From the NCBI GenBank assembly GCA_964023205.1, contig OZ026844.1, forward strand, positions 37,633,963-37,697,962: a stretch of DNA of 64,000 nt, read 5' to 3'. Each line of letters starts with the position of its first letter. Within the stretch, counting starts at the first letter, position 1. The stretch is from Lutraria lutraria. Its lineage: Eukaryota > Mollusca > Bivalvia > Venerida > Mactridae. Shown piece after piece: positions 37,884 through 51,200 of the stretch. The position numbers and the translations under genes were made by a program. Under the pieces are notes generated by a model. The model ran no database searches. It was not told the origin of the DNA and saw nothing but the letters and a program-made list of their open reading frames with translations.

Positions 37884-40800
37884 TTAAAGTTCCATATCTT
37901 GAACTTCATCATCTGAAAAACTACTCATGGAACTTTCGCTTGATGAGTCTTGATGTTCTTGTTCACGTATAGCTTCCTCTGTTGCATATTTCTTCACATA
38001 TTCTGTAATCAACAATAGTTTAAACTTACACAATTTATATCAATAATGAGACAAGATCTATAAGCCACAGAGATTGTGATGAAATCTTTGTATAAGGTAC
38101 CTGAACTAGACTGATTAACAAAGTACTGATAAACATAGTAATTAAGTCCGCATAATGATTTATTCGCACCAAGCGAGTGATGGCTAAGGCCTGCTTAACT
38201 ATCATTCAGCTTCCAGTCTTTCATTCCAGTCAACAACAGCCTACTTAAATAGCACAAACATGAAAAACTTATCAGACTTATGATCTATTCCTGAATTCCT
38301 ACCTGTGACTTTTTTCTTGTAATCTTCAGGTTTATGTAGATACATCGCTGCTGCGTCACCATTTAGTGGATCTATAGGATTTGGATAACTTAACAATTGT
38401 GGCAGAAATGACTCAAAAATATTGGAGAGATCTGAAATATGTAAAATACATAGAATTGAAAAATCAATAAAATACTTTTAATGAACCGCTTTAAATTTCA
38501 GTGGGATAAACACTTTCTTCAATAATATTTCAGTTATTTACCCTGGCCAGTTCACCTAACCAGTTTTCCTTGACTGTATTCAAACCAGTACTAACTTACC
38601 CTTCCACAAGGAACCAGTACTAACTTACCCTTCCACAAGGAACCAGTACTAACTTACCCTTCCACAAGGAACCAGTAGTAACTTACCCTTCCGCAAGGAA
38701 CCAGCAACTTCTCCACACATAGAGCATTTCAATATTTTTGTCAAATTTCCTGCACCTGGGACTTGAAACTGGATCACTGACTTACAAGTCTAGCACGCTA
38801 ACCTGTGCAGTAACCACTAGACAACAGCCACAGTCTTAAGGTATCTTAAATTTAGGCGTTTTACTCTTTACAGTTTTATAATGACTTATGAAAATCATTG
38901 AATAAAGAATAATTCTAGCAAATGATATGTTGTTAATTAATATCATAACATAAAAAATAATCATATATAACATGTTTTTTCTGCATAGCTTGACACATGT
39001 TTATCAATCAATTTAAACATAAGAAAGTCGTCTTAAGCAAATTAATTTCAGTTCCACCATGTTAACAGTGTTTTAATTATCATAGACATAGATGATAGAA
39101 TGAGTGAATTTTTAAAATAGATAAATAATTGATATATCAGCATGTGATGTATTTGACAAGTTAAGTTTACCATAGAGTGCTGTCCATGCCTGATTGATGA
39201 CATCCAAACATACAGTACCTGATCTGTAAATATACATACATACAGTCATACATGAGTCATTAATAATGTTACTGTAACATACATCAATGTATCTGACTTG
39301 ATAAGGTCATACAATAAAGTTCTAGTTAATGTATGCGTTAATAAACTGCATTAACAATACCCCTCCTCAAACATACTATATAATGCAGAATAATTGTAAT
39401 CAATTAAGATCATATAACAGTCACTTCATGGGTTGTGCATTTTACATGTGATACTTAGAATAAACTCGTAATTCTAAACATAATTCCAATATAAAAGATA
39501 CTTGTATTATTACCCAGTCTGAGAGGAACAAAGTTTCCAAGATAATGAGACTCAAAGTCTTCAATAATCATCAAGTATTTTATTGAAATAAAATTTATTA
39601 AATAATGATAACTTACACTTCATCAATATTTGGATGAAAGATTCTGTTCATGAAGCCAATAGAGGGAGATTTGAATGGATATTTCTCAGGAAGATCTACA
39701 CGAACTTTCCACACTCCACCTTCATATGGGGCTAAAATAATAAGTATAGTATGTGTGAAAATAACCAGTCATCAGTGTAGAAGCTAAAAATATATTCATT
39801 TTTCATACCTAGCTTAGGCCTAGAGCAAAATCAACTTGAGACTTCAGACTGGCATGCTTGATGTCACATGATAAGTAAATAGACATATTCAAAATCTTTC
39901 TTCAGACTGACTCAATTTTAATGTATTACTGATGAAATATTATTTCTAAATGAATCAATTGTTTCCATGTATATATATATAACTAATGGAGAAAATACGA
40001 TCAAAATAAAAATCTTAATCAACAATGATGTCATATCACTCTATGTTAAATTTATTGATTTCATTGCAATACTAGTTCACTCAAAACTTATTCTTTTCGA
40101 CAAGGTTTCAAAACAAAGTTCAATTTATTGAAGTCAAAATTTAATGTGTTTCCAATTTTTAATCTCAACTCATACATAATTAAATTTACTTATAGTTATC
40201 AGGGTTCTCAATAACAGCAGGCTGCAGGCCAATTTAGCCGCTTAGAAATGTGTTTGGGCCGGTTAGGAATCTCAAAATTTTATAAAATATTGCTAGAAAA
40301 TACCCGGACCCCCCTAGCAGGCCTGTTAGTCTAGCTTTAGGCCTGTTGGCCACAAACTTATTGAAAACTCTGAGTGATACTATACATAGGTACAATGCTT
40401 AACTTTAAAACCACTGATGTTTAGGTCCATGATACTAAAAATTATAGAAATCAGAATAATTATGACACAAATTTTCTACATTTATTTATAAAATGTGAAA
40501 ATAGAACAAAGTTACAAACATCCTACTTACTTCCTGCTGGTCCATAAAACTTAACAATAAATTCATTCAGACCTCCAAGTATGGTCACTTCATGTTTACT
40601 TTCAATACTTTTATACAATTAAGGATAAACGTACATGAATATTATATACAGAATTACACTTGCAATAAACATGGCTGGGTGTCAGAAATGTGCATAATAG
40701 ATTTATGCCTTACAAACATTGTATAGTTTGCATTTATACGAACACAGTCCATGATAGATACCAATTGCTAAATTATCAATGGATAAAATTAATCAGAAAA

Positions 40801-42851
40801 AAACATTCAAGCTTTCTTAAAATTTTCAACATTAAGAAATGATGAAAACTGCAGTAATTTAACTAAATGCAAACTATGTTCGGCCATCAAGTAGTTTTGT
40901 TTTTTATACACAAATCATAAATAGTTGTCTAGCCTCCGTGGTCGAGTGGTTAAGGTCGCTGACTGTTTAAAAGGGGCGTAAAACTCGATATAAACAAACA
41001 AACTTAAATAGTCAGTTAGATATAATAACAGCAAAATTTCTGAAAATAACATATTTGTAATAGAATAATATAATCGTCAAGTATATTTGTCATAACACTA
41101 AACAATGCTAGAGCACCTATTATTTTAGTTAATTTATTCATTGTGTCACTTCTCATTTTGTATAATACAAATATTTAATGTATGCACAAATCATCATATA
41201 TTTTATGAGTCTCTTGTTTACATAAATTTATCATTATTTTGGTCATGTTAATGTTTGGATATTTACCACTGACTGATTTTAGGCAACAAGAACAACCATA
41301 CTGACCTATAATGGCCCTGACATGACATGTTTGAATAATTCTACAACATTTACACTTTCAGGGACAATGATCATTAATATGGAACACACTTAAAATAGGA
41401 AGATTCCACTAATGCTAGTAATAGACAATGGAGGTCAAAGGTCAGTGACAACGCACAAACATGTAAGAGAGCTAGTTAAAACAAGCCATTTAATTTCATT
41501 GATTGGTTAAATTCTCACTGAGGGTATTAAACCATATAGATCTACAACCACAGACTACTTCAGTGACAATTATTTCTGCCAAACAATTCTGACCCCAGCA
41601 TCCAGTCAAGGCTGATAGTTTATTACAGTATAAGTTACACAGCTTCCAATTAAAATATTCTTGTTGTAATTTTCTGAAACTTGACCTCACATCAAAGTCA
41701 TATTAAATTTGTAGGATATTTAAAAGCTAGATCTTACTTAATTATTGATGCAGAATTATAAATATATACACATTCTCTGGAGGGTTCAAGAAAGATCACC
41801 AAATCTAAAAGGTCAAATACAAACTATCTGATTTGTAGAACTTTTTATCTATCTCTGACTCAATTATTAAACATTGCATACACCATCAACAAATCAAATG
41901 AAACCCATAATCAACACCCCACCATTTAAAACATGCACTTCCATTCCTGACTTGTTAGTCCATGTATATTATACTTTCACCCCTTATAAAGTTATACATT
42001 CTATATACTGTTTTGGGGGACAGGTATTAGGTCTTTAGATTGGGGAAACTTGCATTGTGAAACACCAAATTGGGGAATTTTAAATACTTATAAGTAATAT
42101 ACTTCCTTCAGCCTCAGGTAGTATCTTCAACAATCTTTATTTAATTATGGGAAATTCAGTGGAGAAAATTTATACTTTCTTACTTGGGGGAAAAGGGCTG
42201 AATGTCAGATGCAAAGATACTTGGTAGCCAATAAACAAGTAAACAACAAATCAGAGAATTTGTTGAAGGCTGTCCCCAGTCACTCTAGCCTGGGGAGTTT
42301 TGGTTCAAGTGAAAAATATTAAGTGATACCCAAATTGTATGCACTTTACTGGTGTCAATGAGAATGTGTTATTTTTCTTCATCTTTAAGTTTCACCTAAG
42401 CAGAGCTGTATGTAATATAAATAACACAATTATGATGTGATATACAATGATACATGCAGTGTCTGTGTTAACTAAACTAACATCTGTGCATGCAACAGGC
42501 ATGTTGACTGTTGTTGTTTGCTAAAACATAAGTTCTGCACCACTTACTGAAGTGAATGTTGCAATCTTGCCTGATCAACTCACCAATTCAAGGTCAATTA
42601 TACGGCACATCAGCAAACTAAACTAAAATTGACTTTCAGTGAAAATTAGGTTGCATAGTAACTGACGTGGAGTAGTGAGGAAACTATAATCTTATCACGC
42701 AGTTTGTTAGGAAACCATTCAGTCCGTAACATAAAGGACATATGCGAATTAAATCCTCGCGATTTTCTGATAGCAATGAAACAAATATAAAAAGATACAG
42801 TTTAACGACATCAGTGTCCATGCGACGCTTCCCAGGACTCGGAGACGACAT
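37884..42851 (-). CDS. UBE2H: ubiquitin-conjugating enzyme E2 H
   Basis: A ubiquitin E2: it accepts ubiquitin from E1 on its catalytic cysteine and passes it to substrates, partnering the CTLH/GID E3 complex in animals. Six exons on the minus strand: 42851-42799, 40607-40531, 39731-39617, 39223-39171, 38431-38303, 38002-37884; 546 nt, 181 aa (human 183). The N-terminus reads [18 protein letters not shown] as in vertebrates. Next come the UBC core with [13 protein letters not shown] and [16 protein letters not shown], and the [15 protein letters not shown] active-site region, whose catalytic Cys is in exon 4. [20 protein letters not shown] follows. The acidic serine-rich tail [14 protein letters not shown] ends in VQDMEL. 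All junctions are GT/AG and in phase. The protein is near-identical to its orthologues, so function is secure. Confidence 0.97.
38585..38705. repeat. 29-bp tandem repeat x4 in UBE2H intron 4
   Basis: Four near-identical copies of a 29-bp unit (CCAGTACTAACTTACC plus CTTCCACAAGGAA) in the intron between exons 4 and 5. On the minus strand each unit contains GGGTAAGTTAG, a donor-like sequence. Confidence 0.85.
38745..38826 (-). mobile_element. tRNA-derived SINE head in UBE2H intron 4
   Basis: On the minus strand TTGTCTAGTGGTTACTGCAC resembles an A-box and AGTTTCAAGTCCCAGG a B-box, at tRNA spacing. It is probably related to the head at 8905-8985. Confidence 0.55.
40932..41004 (+). mobile_element. 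internally deleted SINE copy in UBE2H intron 1
   Basis: The head GCCTCCGTGGTCGAGTGGTT and AAGGTCGCTGACTG is joined directly to the tail TTTAAAAGGGGCGTAAAACT and ACAAACAAAC. The middle found in the full copy at 16650-16847 is missing. Confidence 0.65.
42005..42215. mobile_element. possible degenerate relative of the GATTGGGG repeat family
   Basis: Contains TTTAGATTGGGGAAACTTGC, CCAAATTGGGGAATTTTAAA and ACTTGGGGGAAAAGGGCTG, similar to blocks in the elements at 34411 and 55705. The ends are not defined. It lies in UBE2H intron 1. Confidence 0.3.
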
Positions 42852-45260
42852 CTTCCGTTCGTGTTCAACGCAAATTTCTTGAAAATGTTACTCGACTTAT
42901 AAAAACAACAACAAATATGGCGAATGTCAGTAAATTCGTGCTGACGTCGGATGTCACGTGACAAAATAAACTCCTCCCGAGAAGAATTCTACTCAGAATT
43001 TTGTCGACATTCAATGATCATTCAACCATTTTAGTTCATTAAATGCAAACATTTCCAATTTAACGTATGAGAAATACCATTTGAAAAGTTTCCGATGTAG
43101 AAATAAAACTTGCAGATCTGCGGGTCAAAGGTCACTAATGACAACCAGGTCATCAGCTGTTCAAATGTAAACAAATGCACATGCAAAGGTTTTAAAGAGA
43201 TTTGTCAACAATGAAAACTATCATAATTAGGAATCAAAGTTTGAACACAATTGAGCCGAAGACTTGTGAATGTTCTTCGTTGAACTGATAAATATTATTG
43301 GTTGACATTTTGGATCAATTTTCCATAGCAATGTAAGAACGGGATTCTATTTTTAGTACGGAAATATAACGACTTTAGGCCTCACAACACTAAATCTTAG
43401 AGATGATTAGGTATCAGGCTTCTAAATATCATGTCTAAAATGAAATATACAAAAAGGACCTAGGTTATTTTTTTGAAATCGCAATAATTAATTTATTAAC
43501 ATGAATTGGATTGAAGTTTGCTCTGTTACATTTCTTAGGCTTATTTGTGGTGTTACTGATTGTCCAAATATTGTTTAAAACAACGACTTACATAATTATA
43601 CACACATATAAGCCCTTGTTAAAAATAAGATTTGTCTCATAATTTAAAAAAAAAAATCCTGTAATACTATAAAATAATTTGAAAATTAATATCATTAGAG
43701 ATAAGGCATCTTAAGTCCTTTTCACACAACAAGGGGATCTTTCAGGTATGTAATTGTTCCAATCAGAGACACTTTATATATAGAGTCCCTGTTTCAATAA
43801 ATATCTCATGATAGTCATAATACTCTGTGTTTTGAAGAATGGACCAGTTTCATGATTGATAAAACTGTCTCTGAATAGATTCATGTGGTTTTAAATGAAC
43901 ATATAGTAACTGTTGATGATTAGAGTCAGTCTATCAAATGCAAACTTAATATAAAAGAAAGAACTACATGCATGTCTGAGCAATGAAACATACCTTGGGT
44001 ATGTACATTTTTGTGCTGATCTTGAAATACATTAAAGACAGACTTAAAACAGGGACACCATTGTCACATGTTATATAGTGTCCCTGCTTAACATTTTAAA
44101 GATATTTTTATAAAGTGACCTTTTATCACATAATTAAGTTTTAAGGTCAAAACACTCCATCCAGATTTAGTACACTTTCTACTAGCCATCATGTAACAAT
44201 ATCACCACACAGCTAAGTCAACCTGGAAACATCTGATCTTTTAATGTTATACTTTTAACAGTATGGAGTTGGGGACCACATTTTAGGTGAATGCATGCAT
44301 TGGTAATATATAGAAATGGTTAAAACACAACACATAACTACAACAATAATTTTTATATTTTTTAATGGATTTCAAAAAGAAATAAAACATGTAAAAGAAT
44401 GTCAACATGAATCAGTATAGGCCCATTAGATGATACAATTTAGTACAACTAATAATTATCAATTATATATACATGTATAATTAACAAATCAATCAATTGA
44501 TCAATAATCATTCAATGAACAATAAATGACTCACAGGAATGTAGAGGTAAACACTATATTTATAACAAACATCACATGTAAAGAAAATCAAAAGATTCAT
44601 ATCTAGAGATTACTCTGATTATAAATAAAAAAGTACAAACTAAAGTTTATATATTCTTGATGAAGTAAACACTGTAACACAAGTATAGTTAATTGATGAT
44701 TTTCTCTCATTATATAAATTTAAACAACAAAAATTCTCTCCATCAAAAGAAAATGGTAAGAGAGCAGCATCTAGAATTTTTTCCTGAGTAAAAAATGTAT
44801 TGATGTTTACAATTCTAAGTATGACATCTTCTTGTCAATACCATTCAAATACCATTCCTTCATATAAAATTATGTAGAAAATGCTTTCATTAAACCTTAA
44901 TTTGTAATGTCTTTAGCTAACATTAAAACAGGAAAAAGACAAAATGGCACAAAATATTTCATTGTAATGCGAACTTTAATTGTGATATGTTGCATAATAG
45001 ATTTACAATTTAAACAGTTATGTCATACTACCAGTAACAGGTTTCTTATTTTAAGGCACATGGGTACAAAAATATTAAACATAGGTACAAGCCGCATTGT
45101 CAAGTTCTTTGAACATTATACATAATAAATGCTTGTATTACCTTACAAGTAACAATGTTATAACTAACTGGTAATAAATGCATGAAAGAAAATCACATCA
45201 CATACAAGTCATAAAAGAACAACACAAGTTTTGTATTGTAATCAATCAATGTAGAGACAC
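42852..45260. other. UBE2H upstream region / spacer to fucosidase 3' end
   Basis: The first ~150 bp next to UBE2H is its 5' UTR and promoter. The rest is AT-rich with no coding exon, RNA gene or clear repeat that I can recognise. Confidence 0.55.
42942..42962 (-). promoter_or_regulatory. UBE2H proximal promoter motifs: E-box/CLEAR-type palindrome and CRE-like site
   Basis: The palindrome GTCACGTGAC at 42953-42962 lies about 100 bp upstream of the UBE2H ATG. It matches the full CLEAR/USF-type E-box bound by bHLH-zip factors such as TFEB, USF or MYC. Immediately beside it at 42942-42949 is TGACGTCG, a CRE-like site for ATF/CREB. Binding is inferred from motif match only. Confidence 0.5.
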
Positions 45261-45266
45261 TTTATT
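45261..45266 (-). terminator. candidate poly(A) signal of the fucosidase gene
   Basis: TTTATT on the plus strand (AATAAA on the minus strand) lies about 20 bp past the fucosidase stop codon, which would give a very short 3' UTR. Signals further left are possible. Confidence 0.45.
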
Positions 45267-45284
45267 GTAATATAGTATTCCTGA

Positions 45285-48200
45285 TTATTGGTAGGAAACA
45301 TGGGGCCAGTAATATGGATGTACCGGCTTGTTAACATTGAATTTTGGCATTTTTACTGGATTTTTTACATTCTCCTTGACCAGCCCTTCAAGTTTGAATG
45401 TCCATCCCCACTTACATGGCAAATTATCACCATTCAGACTAGGTAGAGAGATAGTCATTCCACGAGAGGAACTAGGTGTCCAATTCAGTTTGCCCTTATA
45501 TCCAAGAAGGGAGACTACTGTTGTTGATACTGAGGGAAATGGTGAGGCAAGATAAACTGTACCATTACTTGGCCATTCTAATGATATTGCATACACTACA
45601 GTCTCACCATTGGTAGTTTTGTTTGTATACCTGCAATAAAATAACAACTTGATACACTACTTGCTCAGAAAGGGGATAAAACATACATTTTTGTTCCGAC
45701 TTAAAACCTTTTCATAAGATAGTAGATATTGCACACATACTAAATTAGATTCTATGAGAACTGCATAACACTGTGCAAGCAGATACTATAACCTGAAGTT
45801 TATTAACGAAGGTCGGAATAATTAGAAGAATGATGCAGAAATTGAATATTTGAAACTAGGAGAAGTACATGCATGTATAATCTACATGTATATTATGTAC
45901 ATGTATTTACTATACTAACCATACATTAGGATTGACTGTATCATTTTGATATATCCACGGTCGTGTTCCATAAATAGCCTCTCCATTCACTGACATCCAT
46001 TCTCCCATTTGAGCAAGTCGTTCCTGCATCAATGGATCAATGATTCCATCATGACGTGGTCCTACATTCAGTAACATATTACCTCCACAGCTGTGTAGTA
46101 AAAACAATTATAGCCTTGTTCATACCATAGTAATACATATGTAATCTTGTCATAGTAATAATAACATCAGCTTTGTCATGTGACACAGGGGCATTGGTCC
46201 TTATGATAAAATGTCACACTTTGATATTTATTGTATAGATCTGCAATATACATTACAACCTCTGTAGAGCAACACCCTGTGGTAGCTGCAAATATTGGCC
46301 GTTGTTTAGGGGTTGTTGTTCTACAGAGGTTAAAATTATAGTAAATATCAGATTAGGGAAATTTGAAGGTGTTGTTATAGAGAGGTTGTTGTTCTACAGA
46401 GGTTAAAATTATAGTAAATATCAGATTAGGGAAATTTTGAAGGTGTTGTTATAGAGAAGTTGTTGCTCTACTGAGGGCCTCTCTAGAGAGGTTGTTGCTC
46501 TACTGAGGGCCTCTCTAGAGGTTGTACTGTACTGTGAAATATATCAAAATTAATTTTAACCAAATTAGGATAAGGAAGTAAAATTACATTCTTGTTTCAA
46601 AGATACATCCCAATGGCATGTATGTGATGTAATTTACTGAGCAAATAAACTAATGTAGGACAAGATCAGTTGATGATACATGTGTATTGAGTAGTATATA
46701 AATCAGGGAATAATTGTATGTCAAGACGCAAAAAATATTTCGGCTGATGGAAATAATCAAAATATCAGTATAAGTTCTATACAGACACTATGTTGGTCTT
46801 ATTTCATAAATTCTGCTTTCAGTGATTTAACATACTTTGTAATTAATCATACATCAATGTTATCAGTTCTAAAGAATTCATTTATTAAAGCACTATACAT
46901 TGTTTTCATTAGAGATATTTATTATACATGTACAGACAAAGGTATACATACCTGACAGTTTTTACAAATGTTTCAATAAGTTGATTCATAGTAAGATAAT
47001 CAGATAGTCGAGCATTTCTCCTGTACCCCCATGAATACTTATCTATAGTCATAGCATTCTCCCATTTATGAGTAAAAAGATGACCTATTAGTGAAATATA
47101 AATATATCATAGTAAGTTATGGTTTAAGTGTTTTGTAAAATTTCATAAGAAAAGTTTATCAAACCATTATAATACTATACTATAGTACCAGCCTAAATGT
47201 AAGCAATTCTAATAAAACATATCCACAACTGAGAGTTCTTAAACATTATTTCAATCATTAATTGAAGGAAGTGTTCACTGGCTTATATTAATCTTAACCA
47301 TTCTGAATTGGATTGCCATTGAACATTTCCATATAAATTGTATACAAGCTTTTAATATTTGTGTACATTCATAATCAACTACAGTTTCAAATTAATACTA
47401 TTTTGATATACCAATATTATGCATACAATTAGTGCCTAATACTGTGTTCAAAACAACCTGGATTCATTATTTTAATGATCATGATTTATTCATCACTTTA
47501 ATTCAATGTTAATCAGACTTAATTCATTTTCCTGGATTCATTATTCATAAATTTATTCAATTCCTGGATTCATTATTCATAAATTTATTCAATTCCTGGA
47601 TTCATTAATGATAAAGTTTACTGATTACCTGGATTAAATCTATCTCCACATGTATAAAATCCACCATGTTTACAACCAATACCATTACCCCATCTATCAT
47701 TAATGACAACTTTATCTTTTACAGGACTGAAATATATAAACCATAAGTCATTAATTCACAGTCATCTTAACTATCTACTGAAGTATTGTATCCTAGTATA
47801 AACATGCAAGTACCGGTATACCAATTTATCAACAAATAAAAACATTCCTAAAGATTCATTTATTGCAGAAATAGAATAAAATGTACATTATGTACTTATC
47901 AAAATTATGAAGATAAAAATACCTACCTGTAGTAGCAATTTAAAAATGTACAATAGAAAGTGAGAACAAAAAATGACTTTTCCTAGTAGGATTTTTATCA
48001 AAGATCTACCGGTAAATTGTTATTATAGGAACAATGTCATAAATCATCAAGGATTAAATGATAATTTTAGTAAAAAATAAATATGAGAAACTTGGTGTAT
48101 TATGTCTAGTCTTGAAGATCTGATGTCTTGTATGAAACAAACCTGATACTTATAGTGCAACACATAAGACTGACAAAATGTAAAATACAATCAAACCTGT

Positions 48201-51200
48201 GAAAAAAGGCCAACCTTGAGGAAGACAAAATGTGGCCCTTTACTGACAACTAGCCTTTATTCTGAGGTCATTTTGTTCTAAATAATCAATTATGGTTTCA
48301 AAAGAATGGCTTTTATTCACTAACACAGGGATGACTGTATAATCCTATACCTGTCATTATACAACCAGGCAATGAATTCTTTGGCTTTCCAGTATTCATC
48401 AGTACCTTCCCAGTCCCCATCTGACCAGATCACCTCTGGCTTGTACCTGTTTACAATCTCATACCATTCTGGTAATGTCTTGAACTGTAATAGAGTAATA
48501 TATGGCAATATAAACAAGACATCTAGGCCTGAGGTTATAAAACAAAAGTGGATCAAAGAATATTAAATCTAAGTTTTGTGTTTTATAATATTTATAATAC
48601 ATGTAATCTAAAATGGTAAAATATATGTAATACATAATGCTTCACATAATACAATAATAAATCATTGATAATGATTATGATCATAGAGTAATCATCATAC
48701 AACATTATGATCATAGAGTAATCATCATACAACATTATGATCATAGAGTAATCATCATACGACATTATTATCATAGAGTAATCATCATACAACATTATGA
48801 TCATAGAGTAATCATCATACAACATTATGATCATAGAGTAATCATCATACAACATTATGATCATAGAGTAATCATCATACAACATTATGATCATAGAGTA
48901 ATCATCATACAACATTATTATCATAGAGTAATCATCATACAACATTATTATCATAGAGTAATCATCATACAACATTATTATCATAGAGTAATCATCATAC
49001 AACATTATGATCATAGAGTAATCATCATACAACATTATTATCATAGAGTAATCATCATACAACATTATTATCATAGAGTAATCATCATACAACATTATTA
49101 TCATAGAGTAATCATCATACAACATTATGATCATAGAGTAATCATCATACAACATTATGATCATAGAGTAATCATCATACAACATTATTATCATAGAGTA
49201 ATCATCATACAACATTATTATCATAGAGTAATCATCATACAACATTATTATCATAGAGTAATCATCATACAACATTATGATCATAGAGTAATCATCATAC
49301 AACATTATGATCATAGAGTAATCATCATACAACATTATGTTCATAGAGTAATCATCATACAACATTATGATCATAGAGTAATCATCATACAACATTATGA
49401 TCATAGAGTAATCATTATACGACATTATGATCATAGAGTAATCATCATACGACATTATGATCATAGAGTAATCATCATACAACATTATTATCATAGAGTA
49501 ATCATCATACAACATTATTATCATAGAGTAATCATCATATGACATTATTATCATAGAGTAATCATCATACGACATTATGATCATAGAGTAATCATCATAC
49601 AACATTATTATCATAGAGTAATCATCATACAACATTATTATCATAGAGTAATCATCATATGACATTATGATCATATAGTAATCATCATACGACATTATGA
49701 TCATAGAGTAACCATCATATGACATTATGATCATAGAGTAATCATCATACAACATTATGATCATAGAGTAATCATCATACGACATTATGATCATAGAGTA
49801 ATCATCATACAACATTATGATCATAGAGTAATCATCATACAACATTATGATCATACAGTAATCATCATACAACATTAGGATCATAGAGTAATCATCATAC
49901 AACATTATGTTCATAGAGTAATCATCATACAACATTATGATCATAGAGTAATCATCATACAACATTATGATCATAGAGTAATCATAATACGACATTATGA
50001 TCATAGAGTAATCATCATACAACATTATTATCATAGAGTAATCATCATACAACATTATGATCATAGAGTAATCATCATAAGACATTATGATCATAGAGTA
50101 ATCATCATACGACATTATGATCATAGAGTAATCATCATACGACATTATGATCATAGAGTAATCATCATACGACATTATGATCATAGAGTAATCATCATAC
50201 GACATTATGATCATAGAGTAATCATCATACGACATTATTATCATAGAGTAATCATCATACGACATTATTATCATAGAGTAATCATCATACGACGTTATGA
50301 TCATAGAGTAATCATCATACGACATTATGATCATAGAGTAATCATCATACGACATTATGATCATAGAGTAATCATCATACGACATTATTATCATAGAGTA
50401 ATCATCATATGACATTATTATCATAGAGTAATCATCATACGACATTATTATCATAGAGTAATCATCATATGACATTATGATCATAGAGTAATCATCATAC
50501 GACATTATGATCATAGAGTAATCATCATACGACATTATGATCATAGAGTAATCATCATACGACATTATTATCATAGAGTAATCATCATACTACATTATTA
50601 TCATAGAGTAATCATCATACGACATTACTGAACAATCAAGATAGTAATTTTATCTTTATATTCCAGGATAACAACTGAAAGTGATACATGAATTTAGAGT
50701 ACATATAAATAAAACAAAGGTTAAAAGTTAATTCATAGATAATCTTACTGACCAGAGTGGACAGAGTTCAGTGAACTTACACTGGGTACAAACATATCAC
50801 CATAAACATAGATACATGTAGATAACACCCAGACAATAAAAGTCTGTATTAACTTGAACAACTACATGATTTCGTTTACTTTTAACAATAAAATTTGTCA
50901 ACATTTGTTCTAAGGTCCATGAACATTTCTGTAATACTCTCTCTGTAGATAAAATCTTACTGTCTAGGATATTGCTCAGAAGGATAAAAATCTGTTATTT
51001 GCGAAATGAACATTAAACACTTTTTTTTCATTTGTTAATTATTTCATGAATCTGGAGGTTCATAAAACTGAATAAATCACACAGGTTTTCATAAAAGAAA
51101 TAACCATCATGTTGACAATCAGATTTGAAGATGATAAAATCTCAAAGTATTAGCATCAAGTAATCAGAGAATATCCTTTATGCATTCATAAAAAATGTAA

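Noticed and set aside
42749..42964. Minus-strand 71-aa open frame over the UBE2H start
   Set aside because: Wrong frame: the true frame in this exon reads [18 protein letters not shown] and splices to exon 2.
45328..45555. Plus-strand 75-aa open frame
   Set aside because: Antisense shadow of fucosidase exon 8, which is strongly supported on the minus strand.
48592..50574. 660-codon minus-strand open frame repeating [10 protein letters not shown]
   Set aside because: It is a 30-bp minisatellite whose unit is a multiple of three and lacks stops in one frame. It lies inside fucosidase intron 3, and the flanking exons join cleanly without it.
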